64,000 nucleotides of DNA from Halichondria panicea (Eukaryota; Porifera; Demospongiae; Suberitida; Halichondriidae). The position numbers and the translations under genes were made by a program. How positions within the stretch are numbered: the first letter of the stretch is position 1; the number at the start of each line of letters is the position of its first letter. The stretch covers positions 5,947,205 to 6,011,204 of the forward strand of contig NC_087378.1 in NCBI RefSeq assembly GCF_963675165.1, read 5' to 3'. The notes under the pieces are model-generated. The model ran no database searches and was not told the origin of the DNA. It saw only the letters and a program-made list of their open reading frames with translations. Positions 50,383-60,800 of the stretch are shown in pieces.

Positions 50383-52454
50383 ATGTGTCGTACAGTATAG
50401 AAAACAACCTCTAATTAATTAATGCACTAAAATGAAAGCTTTATTGAACAGATGTGAAAACATGGCGGTGTCTGAAAGATAAACGCACTCATAGTGGACT
50501 CTAAATTGAAACAGAATAATCACTGTGATACTATTACTCAATAGTCAACACTGAGCAACGCACACCTAATTTGTCAATGAACAACAACACACCTGCAATT
50601 GAGAGCAAAGAAACCGTCAAGAGTTATCCCAGAACATTTGAATCTGCTTCGAGTGAAACCTTCCAAGGCTGAGATTTGGGCATTGTACTCTTTAGGGTAG
50701 CGTTTTCTCAGCTCATCTCTGTGGGAGGCGATAGCAATGGCATGAGGATGTTGGACTCCAGGGATTGGGTTGTTTTCCACAAAATTCACCCAGTAGTTGA
50801 TTCTCCTGTATACACAAGTACACGTGTCCAATAATTGAGCAGTACATACATCATACAGTGCTGGTCTTTTAATTTGTTTGTGACCCACAACCCAATTACC
50901 CATCATGGACTTTAATGCATGGCACATTGTTATTCGACCCATGCAGGAACATGAATTTCGATGTCCTACAATTTGCAAAACTTGTGTCGAAACAACTTAC
51001 AGAAAAATGATGCCCGTAGTAAAAGGAAGACAATCATGCATGGCATGAATGCACATTAAGGAATGAGCTATAGTTTCAAACATAATTATATGCAGTTATA
51101 ATTCATGCATCATATGGATGGGGTTAGCTTACCTTTTGTTCACCTCCAGCATTTCTGCTAGATTCACCACCAGCAGAAAAAGGGGAGCAGAAGATGTGTT
51201 TGAGTGCTCAAGAACAGCTGCATGGCTCGGATGGTAATCATATTGGCCGGCAAAATCGTAAATCATCAGATTCCCAAACTCTGGACTGTCAAAACGAATC
51301 GGAACAATTCCTTTGGTGCGATCCTGTTTGTCGTCATCCACCAAACAAGCACCAAAAATTCTCGAGAAGTAATCGCTCAACCGCACAGGAGTTTTCAATG
51401 CCTTCACTATGGTACTCTTCCCTGCTCCTTCGTGACCAATAACCAGAACGTGCACAAGGGAATCTAATGGCTGTTGTACCTGAAAGTGATGAAGGATGTC
51501 CAGACTGATCCCCTGTGTTTTGGCACCTCGCTGAATAAGTACGGTCGTTGCCTCTTTGTCACGGACTATTTCGATTGGAGTATCGTTGGAGAGGGTTGGG
51601 GTGTTTGGGTCGAAGCCTCGATCGAGAAGAAGCTTGATGACATCTTTGCGACCGTATCGACAGGCTACATGAAAAGGCAAAAATCCAGAGTTGTCGTAAG
51701 CTAGCAGACTACTTTTGTGACCGTCCACCAGGTGCATGACGACATCGACTTGGCCATTTCGGCAGGCATTGTGTAGTGGAGTTGTTGAGCAACGATCAAA
51801 CACTTCTACTGGGCATTTTAGCTCGTCCACAAGGCACTCCACAATCTCCAGATGTCCCTTGCTGCATGCAATATGCAGAGGTGTCTCCCTAAACGAATCT
51901 ACAGCATTTGGATCCAATTTGTATTTTTCAACAAGAAGTCGAACTATTTCTGCATGACCATTTCGGCAGGCAATGTGTAAGAGACTTTTGTTATGCTCTC
52001 CCAAAGTGTGTGGGTCACAATTGAGCTCATCGATGAGAAGAATCACAACTTTAGTGTGGCCATTGTTGCAAGCAGAGAGGAGCGGCGTGGTTCCATCATT
52101 GTTGGCCTTGTTGGGATCCACAGAGTGTTGCTTAGCAAGATAACGAGCCACATCTACATGGCCTCGAGCACAGGACACATGCACTAGGGTGTGCCCTCTC
52201 TCCGAAATGTAGTGAGGGTCACAGTCAAACTCTTCGACAAGTGTGACTACAGTGTCGTACTGTCCAGCCTTACATGCCCAGAAGATTGGCGGTTTGTACG
52301 TGTGCTTTAAGGAATTTGAATGCGGTGGTATACGATGCATGAGTGCTCTGACTTGCTGTACATCTCCATTCTCACAGGCATTGTTCAGTTCTTTCAAAAG
52401 TCTGCTGTCTTCAACAAACTCATACTCATTAGAGTCGCACTCTTCTCTATCCAT
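47299..52454 (-). CDS. Ankyrin repeat - Roc - COR (ROCO family) protein
   Basis: ROCO proteins hold a Ras-like Roc GTPase next to a COR dimerisation domain. Exons: 51133-52454, 50593-50805, 48828-50344, 48394-48673, 48135-48219 and 47299-47361. They sum to 3480 bp, or 1159 residues. Start chosen at the ATG giving MDREECDSNEYEF; an upstream in-frame ATG at 52526 exists. Residues about 20-310 are eight or so ankyrin repeats (TPLHIACSKGHLEIVE, TPLHNACRNGQVDVVM). The Roc domain has P-loop GHEGAGKST near residue 339, DFAGQ near 399 and SHRDEL near 468, the last in the place of the usual (N/T)KxD. The COR-like part contains LPEKYLFIPGLI and FEPRFLQALLLRLTFGF. A Ser/Pro-rich insert interrupts the COR region. 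No kinase or leucine-rich repeats are visible. Confidence 0.85.
47601..47994. mobile_element. Pogo/Tigger-like MITE, copy near ROCO 3' end
   Basis: TA-flanked, with ends CAGTTGAGCCTCGATTATCC and its inverted partner GGATAATCGAGGCTCAACTG. Internal sub-copies of the ATTATCC motif follow the left end. 394 bp, non-coding, in the last intron of the ROCO gene. Confidence 0.82.
50347..50382. repeat. (GT)n microsatellite next to ROCO exon 3 acceptor
   Basis: About 18 GT units on the plus strand. On the gene strand this reads as (CA)n ending in the CAG acceptor of exon 3, in place of a usual pyrimidine tract. Confidence 0.85.
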
Positions 52455-53006
52455 TCTTTTGGGAGCTACACGCATACAACGGCCTAGAGTACTGTACATA
52501 TACAATTTCAAGCTATCTATATGCAAGGTACTGTATAGCTATCAATCAACAGCCTAGCTATGCCGTCACTTGAGTACCAAGTAAGCAATGATAGCTCAAA
52601 TAATTATTTATAGCTACACACTATAGGGAGTTTCAATATCCTTTTATGGAGCTAAGAAATTCGCTAAAAATGTACACAAGCTATATCTACACTGAAAATA
52701 GCTTTTTAGTCTTCATTTTGAAAGAATCACTGAGTGGGATTTACAAACTAATGCTTTATCTGTTTCCTGTAACCCAATATATCATGCAAGGAGTGGGTAT
52801 GCCCAGACATAATTATGGCAACATATAAAATGCTAATTGGTACTGGAATCTCACACTTCCAAAATACTTAGTCATTGGTAGTTGTTATGAACAGATACAT
52901 GTAATTGAAGAATTATTCAATTGATTGATCAACTTATGGATTGATTATTGCATGTAATTGGTTTTCACATTAAGTTAACATTTTCCTTGGGGGAGACAGC
53001 AACCGC
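52455..53006. other. Spacer between PREB 3' end and ROCO 5' end
   Basis: 552 bp between two genes on the same strand. It must hold the PREB polyadenylation site and the ROCO promoter. No repeat end was seen. Confidence 0.55.
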
Positions 53007-56000
53007 TTAGATGACCACTGTCAAAAGTACGAGCATAGACAACAGAAAGAATACAAATGGAAGTAGACAGAAGAAAGTGAAGGTCCAATTGCAAGTGTTT
53101 CCTAGGAAAACAGAATGACTTTTGAGAGTACCTGACACAGATAAGAATATAATGAACCCACATAAAATATCCCTACCTACATGTACATGTACATAGTGCT
53201 TTTGCTGAAGTGGCCTAAAATGATAGTTTACACAAACACACAGTGAAAACAGTATCTATATCTATTCAAAGCGATAGCAGTATCATACACACGTTTAATA
53301 GTTTAGAAAAACAATAGATATGTTTACCTTTCTCTTTGCACTTTGTAACACAGCAGCTTCTATCAGCCGACACACTTATTAGAAGCTCATTAGAGCCTGT
53401 CTTGCTTGGTGGACCAGTCATGTTGCTCACAAAACAAAGGCTGGTGACTGAGAAGGAGTGGACTTTGGGAACTCTTCGAAGGAGCTGTATCCATGTGGGG
53501 TATGCATGCATGTGTACTAAACTGAATAAACAATGATCTCATACTGTAACTTTACTGTTCGAGTGAGGTAAAGTACTATAATCACAAGAGACATGGAGAC
53601 AATACACAGAATCAATACACATACAGTACAACCCTTCTGGCTTGAAATACAAACCTTATTGAGAAACATGCATGTAAGTCAACTATGTACAGTTGTGCAT
53701 GATAGGCTCTGTATACTACACAATGTATGCTACACCCTTGAGGTCAATCAGAGTGACAAGAGTGTAGCATTTCTGCTTTTCGCTTCAAATGAGGTGAAAG
53801 GGTCGTATGTGACAGGCTGCAGCTTGCCTTTAGGTCAGAGGTGAAGATGGCTACACTGCCTTCAGTACTGCCAACACCAACCTTAGTGCCAGAAGAGCTG
53901 AAACAAAACATGTACAATGTGTTAAGTATACAGGGTATCTACATTTCGGTAGGAAATCGGTCTCTCTCTGTTATACACATGAAACTATACGTCTGTACAC
54001 CCCTTCAGAATCAAACTCGATTTGTGTTTGCATTGAAACATTCAATGCACCTGAGCATTAAATACACCCGTGACCCACTCATGCTTTGAACTGAGCATAA
54101 CAAGCACATAATTATTGTATTATGTACACGTATGTACACTGTAACTACGAATAACAGTTTGTAACATGTGATCATGGTAGGCTGTTATAACCGCAAGACA
54201 AATTGATGTACATGTACATACCTCACAGCTAGAGCACTCAGAAGTTCTTTGCCAGCACGGCTGATGGCCATTGTGGTCCATGTGGAAGGGTTCCACTTGA
54301 TGAGGTAGCAATCTCTCTTGACTCGACGCTCCCATTTTGACGGCACGTTAATGGTAAACAAAGCAGCAGTATCATTCTTTGATGCGGTGGAAAAACTGCA
54401 TTTAGGGAAGTAAGGGGAAAATGAAGGTTGCCTGTTCGAAAAGCAGGGACATGTATAGAAGTCTGATTGATGAGCGCCAATGCACTTTGGAGACTCACCA
54501 ACAAGAACGAAATCTGTACTTCGGTTTTTTGTCTGAGCCCCAGTTGAAGTGCTTCAGCTGCTTACCATTGGCTACATCCCACACATTGGCCTCACCACCG
54601 CGACACACACTCACAGCCTGTTAGGCAAGGAAATTGCATAGTTTTATTATGAGACACGTCTGAAGTGACTTCACAGTAAAACCTGCGACCTCTCTCTAAC
54701 ACAGTACATTATTACAGGGAAATTTTTACTTCATTATGAGACTTCCAGATTGTTATAACCCATGCATATCACACCCACAGTTTGATGTAACAGCTGTGTA
54801 AGTGTTATATACCATCAGCATGAGTTGACTAACATTTTGAGACACACGAAAAATCCCTATCACCTCCCAAAAACATAATTATTACATACACTACAGTCCT
54901 GATACCATTTATATCGGCAGGGTGTCAAACAGGGGGGGGGGGAGGGGGGAAAGGGGGGATAAAATTTGCATTCATGTACTAGTTCTATGACTGAATCTCC
55001 AAAGCTGGCAATTTTACATACTAACAGGGTATTGAAAATAACAGTTAACCTTTTTTTAGCAAAATTTTCTGGTTACTTTTCTTATTTCCCCCTCTACATC
55101 AAAATCCTGCATGATACCCTAATCGGGTTCGAATATGAGGTTAATCGATTGCGAATGACACTGTACAAGCCTAAATGTTTCTAGCAAAACATTAGCCTCG
55201 ATTCCAGGCCGAGTTGTTTCTAGCTAGGCCGACAACTAGTATTTTTCAACTTCGTTCTATTAAAAAAAAATCGGCCTGGGACCGAGGCTAGCAAAACATG
55301 AAATTGTATGAGCATGCTCACTAATTGTATGAGCATGCTCACTAATTGCATTTCTTTCGATTGAGGTTTATATGCGAAAATTTCTTTGCAATCGAAGAAC
55401 GTCGTATTTAAACCCGATAAACTCTTATAAAGAAGTAGTATAATTATTATACAGTCATTTTTGCACAGTACGACTTTGAAGCTATTAAGCATGTATTACA
55501 ATGTACACCTGAAATATGCATAGCCTGGCTGGCAGACAACAAAACTAATGGTACATGTATGTGTTAGTCAGCATTTGATTTCATCATACGAGGAAACTGG
55601 AACAACATGCAGTACTTTATTGTACTTTGAACATAGAAAATTGAAATTCGAGAATGTGTTAGTTCCAATTGGAGAAAAATCCCAAAGAGTACTGAGAACA
55701 CAACTGGGTATAGAAATATGTGAGAGAGAGGGTATTTAGGATAATAGATCAGTTAACGCAACTATCCCATACACCTGCACATACATGTACATGTAGGCTT
55801 TACACATTGCTAATTCAATTGACATTGATATGATTGGCATGTAGGATGACAAAAGACACATGTGATTGATCACCATGGCATTGGGGAATATACCACACAA
55901 GGTGATTCTGCTAAAAACATCACACCATCCCATGTGTACAGTTGCGTGTACACGATACCACACCATTAAATTCCCCAAAATGATAGTACCTCCTGCTTGG

Positions 56001-57660
56001 TTGGATGACAGGCAATGTCTTCGATTTCATCTTTATGCCCACGAAGTTTATGAAGCTCATTCAATTTGGATGTCTGAGAAAAAAGTTTATATACAAACAT
56101 TGACTACAATCTCAAAATGACTTCTACACAATAATTTTATGTCAATGTGTACATGTGCGTGAGGCCCTGAAGGCAAAGTAGTAATTCTCGAGAAAATAGA
56201 GGACTTTAAAAATCAACCATCTTCAATGGCACAAACACCGGCCTAGTTACCACCTTCCACCATAGATAGAGTAGAGAGGGATTGGTGATTCACGTGATGT
56301 TTTACAATGAAGTGTACGTAGTGGCTCTGGGACCATCCTTGTATCTCTTCATAACTCCCACAAAATCTCAGGAAACTTATTGTGTCCAATGCATACATCT
56401 CAGAGCTACCCCCATTACTGAATCACATGCCCCCTGATGGTAGGCATCAATTGGAAACGAAGAAATTAACTTGATTGTCGTAAAGTATATAGCTAAAGAT
56501 ACACAGAGCACTTTTCGTGCTTGTGTTCCTATATAATTATAGTACCTTTGATATAGCTAAGGCTGTGTAACTAAATAGTATGAGATGAAAGTTGATGTTT
56601 AGCAGCAGAACTGCTCGTGAACTTCTTCCAGACAGCAAAACAATTCTCATGAATTATTCATGTTTAGCCCTCATATTGAAAGTAAGCATCTATTAAAACC
56701 GCAGAGATACATGGATGGTATTTTGAGGGTACTTCCGTTTCCAATCCCTCTCTACTCTATTTATGGTTCCACGCAGCCACAAACAATAACACCGCCTCCA
56801 CACCACTAACACCCACCTTCCACACTCTGACTATTCCGTCCATTCCACCAGTTACGAACCTGGACCCATCGTGACTGAAACACACCACCTTCTGGTATGA
56901 CTCCTTCTCACCAAAGTCACTGCGCACTGAGCCCACTGTCTTCACAAACAATGTTCCACTGGTCGATAACTCGACTATACTGGAGATTTTTCCGCCAGAT
57001 GTAGGTCCTTTTTAGGTACATAGGAAAACAGAAACATAAAAAAATTATATTTAAAACAAGAATTTGATGGGCTAGTGGGTTTTGTACACAATTTTTTTAA
57101 CTACTAAACCAATGAAACTGAGAAATCTTCTGTTAGGGCTCCTTGCCTTGAGAACTAAAAGAACATTATTATCCTGGTGAATGCTTCGGCTATCCGATTG
57201 ACTCATGTATAGTAACATATGATCTCAAGAGCTTCGTAATGTACAGAGGATGTGGGATACAGGAAAAAATTTCACTCATAAAAGATGCACCATTTTTCTT
57301 GATCTGCAGGAGCTGACAGAAGGAGCCAATGCCGGCAGCAATGGTGCAAAGGTCATTGGGGCTGGAGACCATATTCATGATAACATCATCCCCCAAGTCA
57401 TGTCGGAATATGCACTTTGAACCCAAACCACCATCCCTATCTTCGTTCAATGCATGAATCTCCTAAAACAGGAAGGATGGTGTCGTGCATTGTAGGTGTT
57501 CAATGGTGTTAGATCTACCATATGCCAAAATACTTACTATAGCATTTGGAACTCCTGTTTTTGATTTTCCCCCACCTCCAGTAACGCAAAACTCTCCTTT
57601 ACCAAAAGCAAGGACACAGTAGAGAGGAAAATCACTCACAAACAGTTCTTCGAAGCTCAT
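53007..57660 (-). CDS. PREB: PREB/Sec12, Sar1 guanine nucleotide exchange factor of the ER
   Basis: PREB/Sec12 is an ER membrane WD40 protein that activates Sar1 to start COPII budding. Exons: 57538-57660, 57245-57462, 56817-56979, 55990-56073, 54499-54617, 54222-54395, 53828-53897, 53328-53484 and 53007-53101. They sum to 400 residues; human PREB has 417 as I recall. The N-terminus FPLYCVLAFGKGEFCVTGGG aligns with the FPLYALQ...AAGGGG loop of PREB. Later blades include SYQKVVCFSHDGSRFVTGG, GHKDEIEDIACHP and GSTEGSVAIF. The last exon encodes a C-terminal membrane anchor (FFCLLPFVFFLLSMLVLL), as expected. The intron after 53828 appears to use a GC donor (AAG|GCAAGC). The exon 2 donor is the least sure boundary. 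Confidence 0.9.
54919..55120. mobile_element. G-rich MITE with AGGGTNTCATACAG ends
   Basis: Ends AGGGTGTCAAACAGG and CCTGCATGATACCCT, G run at 54932-54957. About 200 bp, in a PREB intron. Confidence 0.72.
55193..55290. mobile_element. 98-bp foldback element with TAGCCTCGATTCCAGGCCG ends
   Basis: Ends TAGCCTCGATTCCAGGCCG and its inverted partner CGGCCTGGGACCGAGGCTA. The 9-bp sequence GCAAAACAT flanks both sides (55184-55192, 55291-55299). Deletion derivative of the same family as 9413-9956. A fragment with CCTCGAATCCAGGCCGATTA lies near 11927. Confidence 0.85.
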
Positions 57661-57849
57661 TCTCACTAACCGAATGGGTAAAAATCGTCAATGTCATTAA
57701 GTAAAAGCAGAGTGCATGAAAATTAATTTGCTACCATTCAACCTTTGACCTTTATTATTTTACCACCAGCACCGTGCATAAGCCCAGTGGGTATCATTCT
57801 GATACCGTACCGTGTGAGAGAACTAGTGCTTGCTCCAGAATCCTGCACG
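57661..57849. promoter_or_regulatory. Short head-to-head spacer, putative bidirectional promoter (PREB / HDAC1/2)
   Basis: The start codons of PREB and the histone deacetylase diverge from a 189-bp spacer. It is AT-rich near PREB and more GC-rich near the HDAC start, with no obvious TATA box. It nearly matches the length of the CIB/transporter spacer. Shared promoter activity is inferred from the arrangement only. Confidence 0.5.
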
Positions 57850-60800
57850 ATGGCTACAATCCACCCTGGAGGAAAGCGTCACGTCTGCTACTACTATGAC
57901 GGTACGTACTTTGTGAAACTTTTAGTACATTTAAACTGATAATAGAACTGAAGCATTAGCTAGCTAGCTATGACACGTATGATATCACATGTGTGTTCTT
58001 GAATTTTTGCTTTTTAGCAGTAGCAGTTTTTCAAATTTTTAATGCTCCTTAGGTGACATTGGTAACTACTACTATGGGCAAGGTCACCCGATGAAGCCGC
58101 ACCGCATCAGAATGACCCACAACCTCCTCCTCAACTATGGTCTCTACAGAAAGATGGAGATATATGTAAGTCATAAAAAAGAACTCTCTCGCAAAGAACT
58201 CTCTCGTAGATCCTTGTTCCCGGTCCCTCATACGATGCGTTTTTTAATCTTATCAGATGAAATATTTTAGAAATCAAATTACTGGATTATAAGCGTATCT
58301 TGATTTTAAACACATGCTCAACTGCAGGTTTTTTATACTCGAAATTTAAGCGCTTTTCCAATTATGCGAAGGAAATTGGTGAACATTTAGAATTGAAGGC
58401 CTTCGATAAAGAAAGGCTATTCAAATGATATTCAAGATTGCTGCACTAACTTCTCTGCTAGACTCAAAAGCCGTCACTGTTACACGACGAACAGCAGACT
58501 GGTCCAACTCAGCGTAGAATCTTGTGTTGCACCGTCAGCATATCAGAAAAGAGTCTAAGTGGCTGTGGTTTTCCTGACGTCAGTTTACTGCATGTGATAC
58601 TTAGACTACCACAAAACTAGCTACACAAAAAGTCTTTTAGTGCTGTGTTAGTACGTACTGTATTATAGCTAGTCTTGGTGGTGAGCATCACGTGAGTGCA
58701 TTCAACGTCACTATCAATGATCTTGTGGTAACCACTTGTGGTAACCGCATGCGATCTAGCCACTTGAGTTGCCACAAATGTCGTCCAAACGTTGAACGAG
58801 TCTCAACACAAGAGTTTGCCCAGTCTCTTTCGCGTGCACTAAGTGCTAGCAAGAGTGCATAAGAAGAGAAGAGTGTCGAACTACTGATATCTCCAGGGTT
58901 TCATACAGAGTGGGGGGGGGGGGGGCGCCCTGGGATTTCTCACCCCCAGCCAAAATTCCCCCCCTAGAAATCTGAAAATTAATGATGTCATAATAAAAAT
59001 GTATGACTTTTCTCCTTAAAAATGTCTAAAATCTCAAACTATAGACTAGTAAAATGTGTGGTTTGAAGCACACAAAAACCCAAGATAACCATTCATCAAA
59101 AAATGTTCAGGGAGAGGACCCCTAGACCCCCCTCAATTAAACGTTTCCCCCTCCCAGCTAAAAATCCTGTATGAAACCCTGACCTCTACACAAAAACTGT
59201 GCACAAAGTAACGTGAAACCCTGTCAATTGCACGTGAGCAACTCTCGCAATTGGATCACGTGCAAGTCATATTACTTTGTGCACAGTTTTTGTGTAGAGG
59301 TATCAGTAGTTCGACACTCTTCTCTTCTTATGCCATCTTGGTGCTAGCTTGCGAGTCTACTTCTCTGCATAGATCAAAAAAGCTCCAGCTGCAATATGGA
59401 CAGTTGAAATTAAGCAACTAGTACAGACATACATGTATGATAAATTTTAACGAAGGTCAAACGTCGCATCAATCATTGATGGCAAAGAACTCTGACGTTC
59501 GTTTTCTCAAATATACGGAATGCGTTTTTCACCAGAGGCCTTTAATTGGAATCAGCTAGCTAGCTCATACAGTGAATGGTAGCTATAATTATAGCTTGTG
59601 ATGTCCATCTGGAAAGACCCTTTGAACACAATCGTGTGTATTAAATTACGTGTATTCTAAATAATTATTGTGTTGGCAAAGTGTGTGTATTGTGTTTATT
59701 CTCTAGAGACCAAATGCAGCGGCTCAGGAAGAGATGACCCGTTACCATAGTGACGAGTACGTCCGGTTCCTCCGTAACATCAGACCAGACAATGTCCAGG
59801 AGTACACCAAACTAATGCAGCGATGTGCGTGGTATTCAATTACAGGCCTCCCTCAATCTGTTAGCTAGTGATTCTCAGTCTAGGTCCTATTAAAGATAAA
59901 GTTGTACATGTACATGTATTGTAAATTTTACATGTAAAGTTACAGTAATTGATAGGTACTTATGTTTATTACTGTTCAGTCAATGTCGGTGAAGATTGCC
60001 CTGTGTTTGATGGTCTCTATGAGTTCTGTCAGCTCTCAGCTGGTGGCTCTATAGGTGAGGTGTCTTGTACCTAAATACACATAATATAGCAAGAGGGTTC
60101 ACCCACACCCTGCAGAATGTTCTTAATGGATCGTACTTGTAGCCTACTATTTGTACTCATCTCTGAAAAAAAATCGTTTGTCATTTTCTCCTTCAAACGT
60201 TACCTGCTCGTACATTTTATTGACTGTTAACCATCTTCATGACTGTAAAGCCCCCAAAACTTCCGGGACCCAGCACACGGTGGTATTTTTGTATATTGAT
60301 CACTGCCAATTAAACACCCATGTCTACCCCTCTTTTTATTGCAGCCGGAGCCATCAAGCTGAACAAGCAAGAGACAGACATAGCTGTGAACTGGAGTGGG
60401 GGTTTGCACCACGCCAAGAAGAGCGAGGCCTCGGGGTTCTGCTACGTCAATGACATTGTGCTTGGGATACTTGAACTACTCAAGTGAGTGGGTGACAATG
60501 ACTTTACTGTACATGTGTAACAGGGTGTCGTACATGATTTTGAAGTACATGTAGAGGGGGGAAATAAGGTATGCTTTTAAGAACTGTTATTTCAATACCC
60601 TGTTGGTATGTAACATTGCCGGCTATGGACACTCAAGTCATACAACTAGTAAGCCGAATGAAAAATTTAGGGGGGGGGGATTGGAGCCAGAGGGGGATAT
60701 CCCCCCTTTCCCCTCCCCCTGTATGACACCCTAATGTATGTGGGGTACATGTATAAGAGTATATGATAGAGAAGAGAGTATCGAACGTAGGCATACTGTA

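Noticed and set aside
50545-50592. Alternative Roc continuation past 50593
   Set aside because: GT donor and correct phase to the exon at 50344 are clear; read-through soon meets intron sequence.
52975-53163. Minus-strand frame ending LSGCCLPQGKC
   Set aside because: Wrong phase for the PREB last exon; the frame joined from 53328 gives a C-terminal membrane anchor instead.
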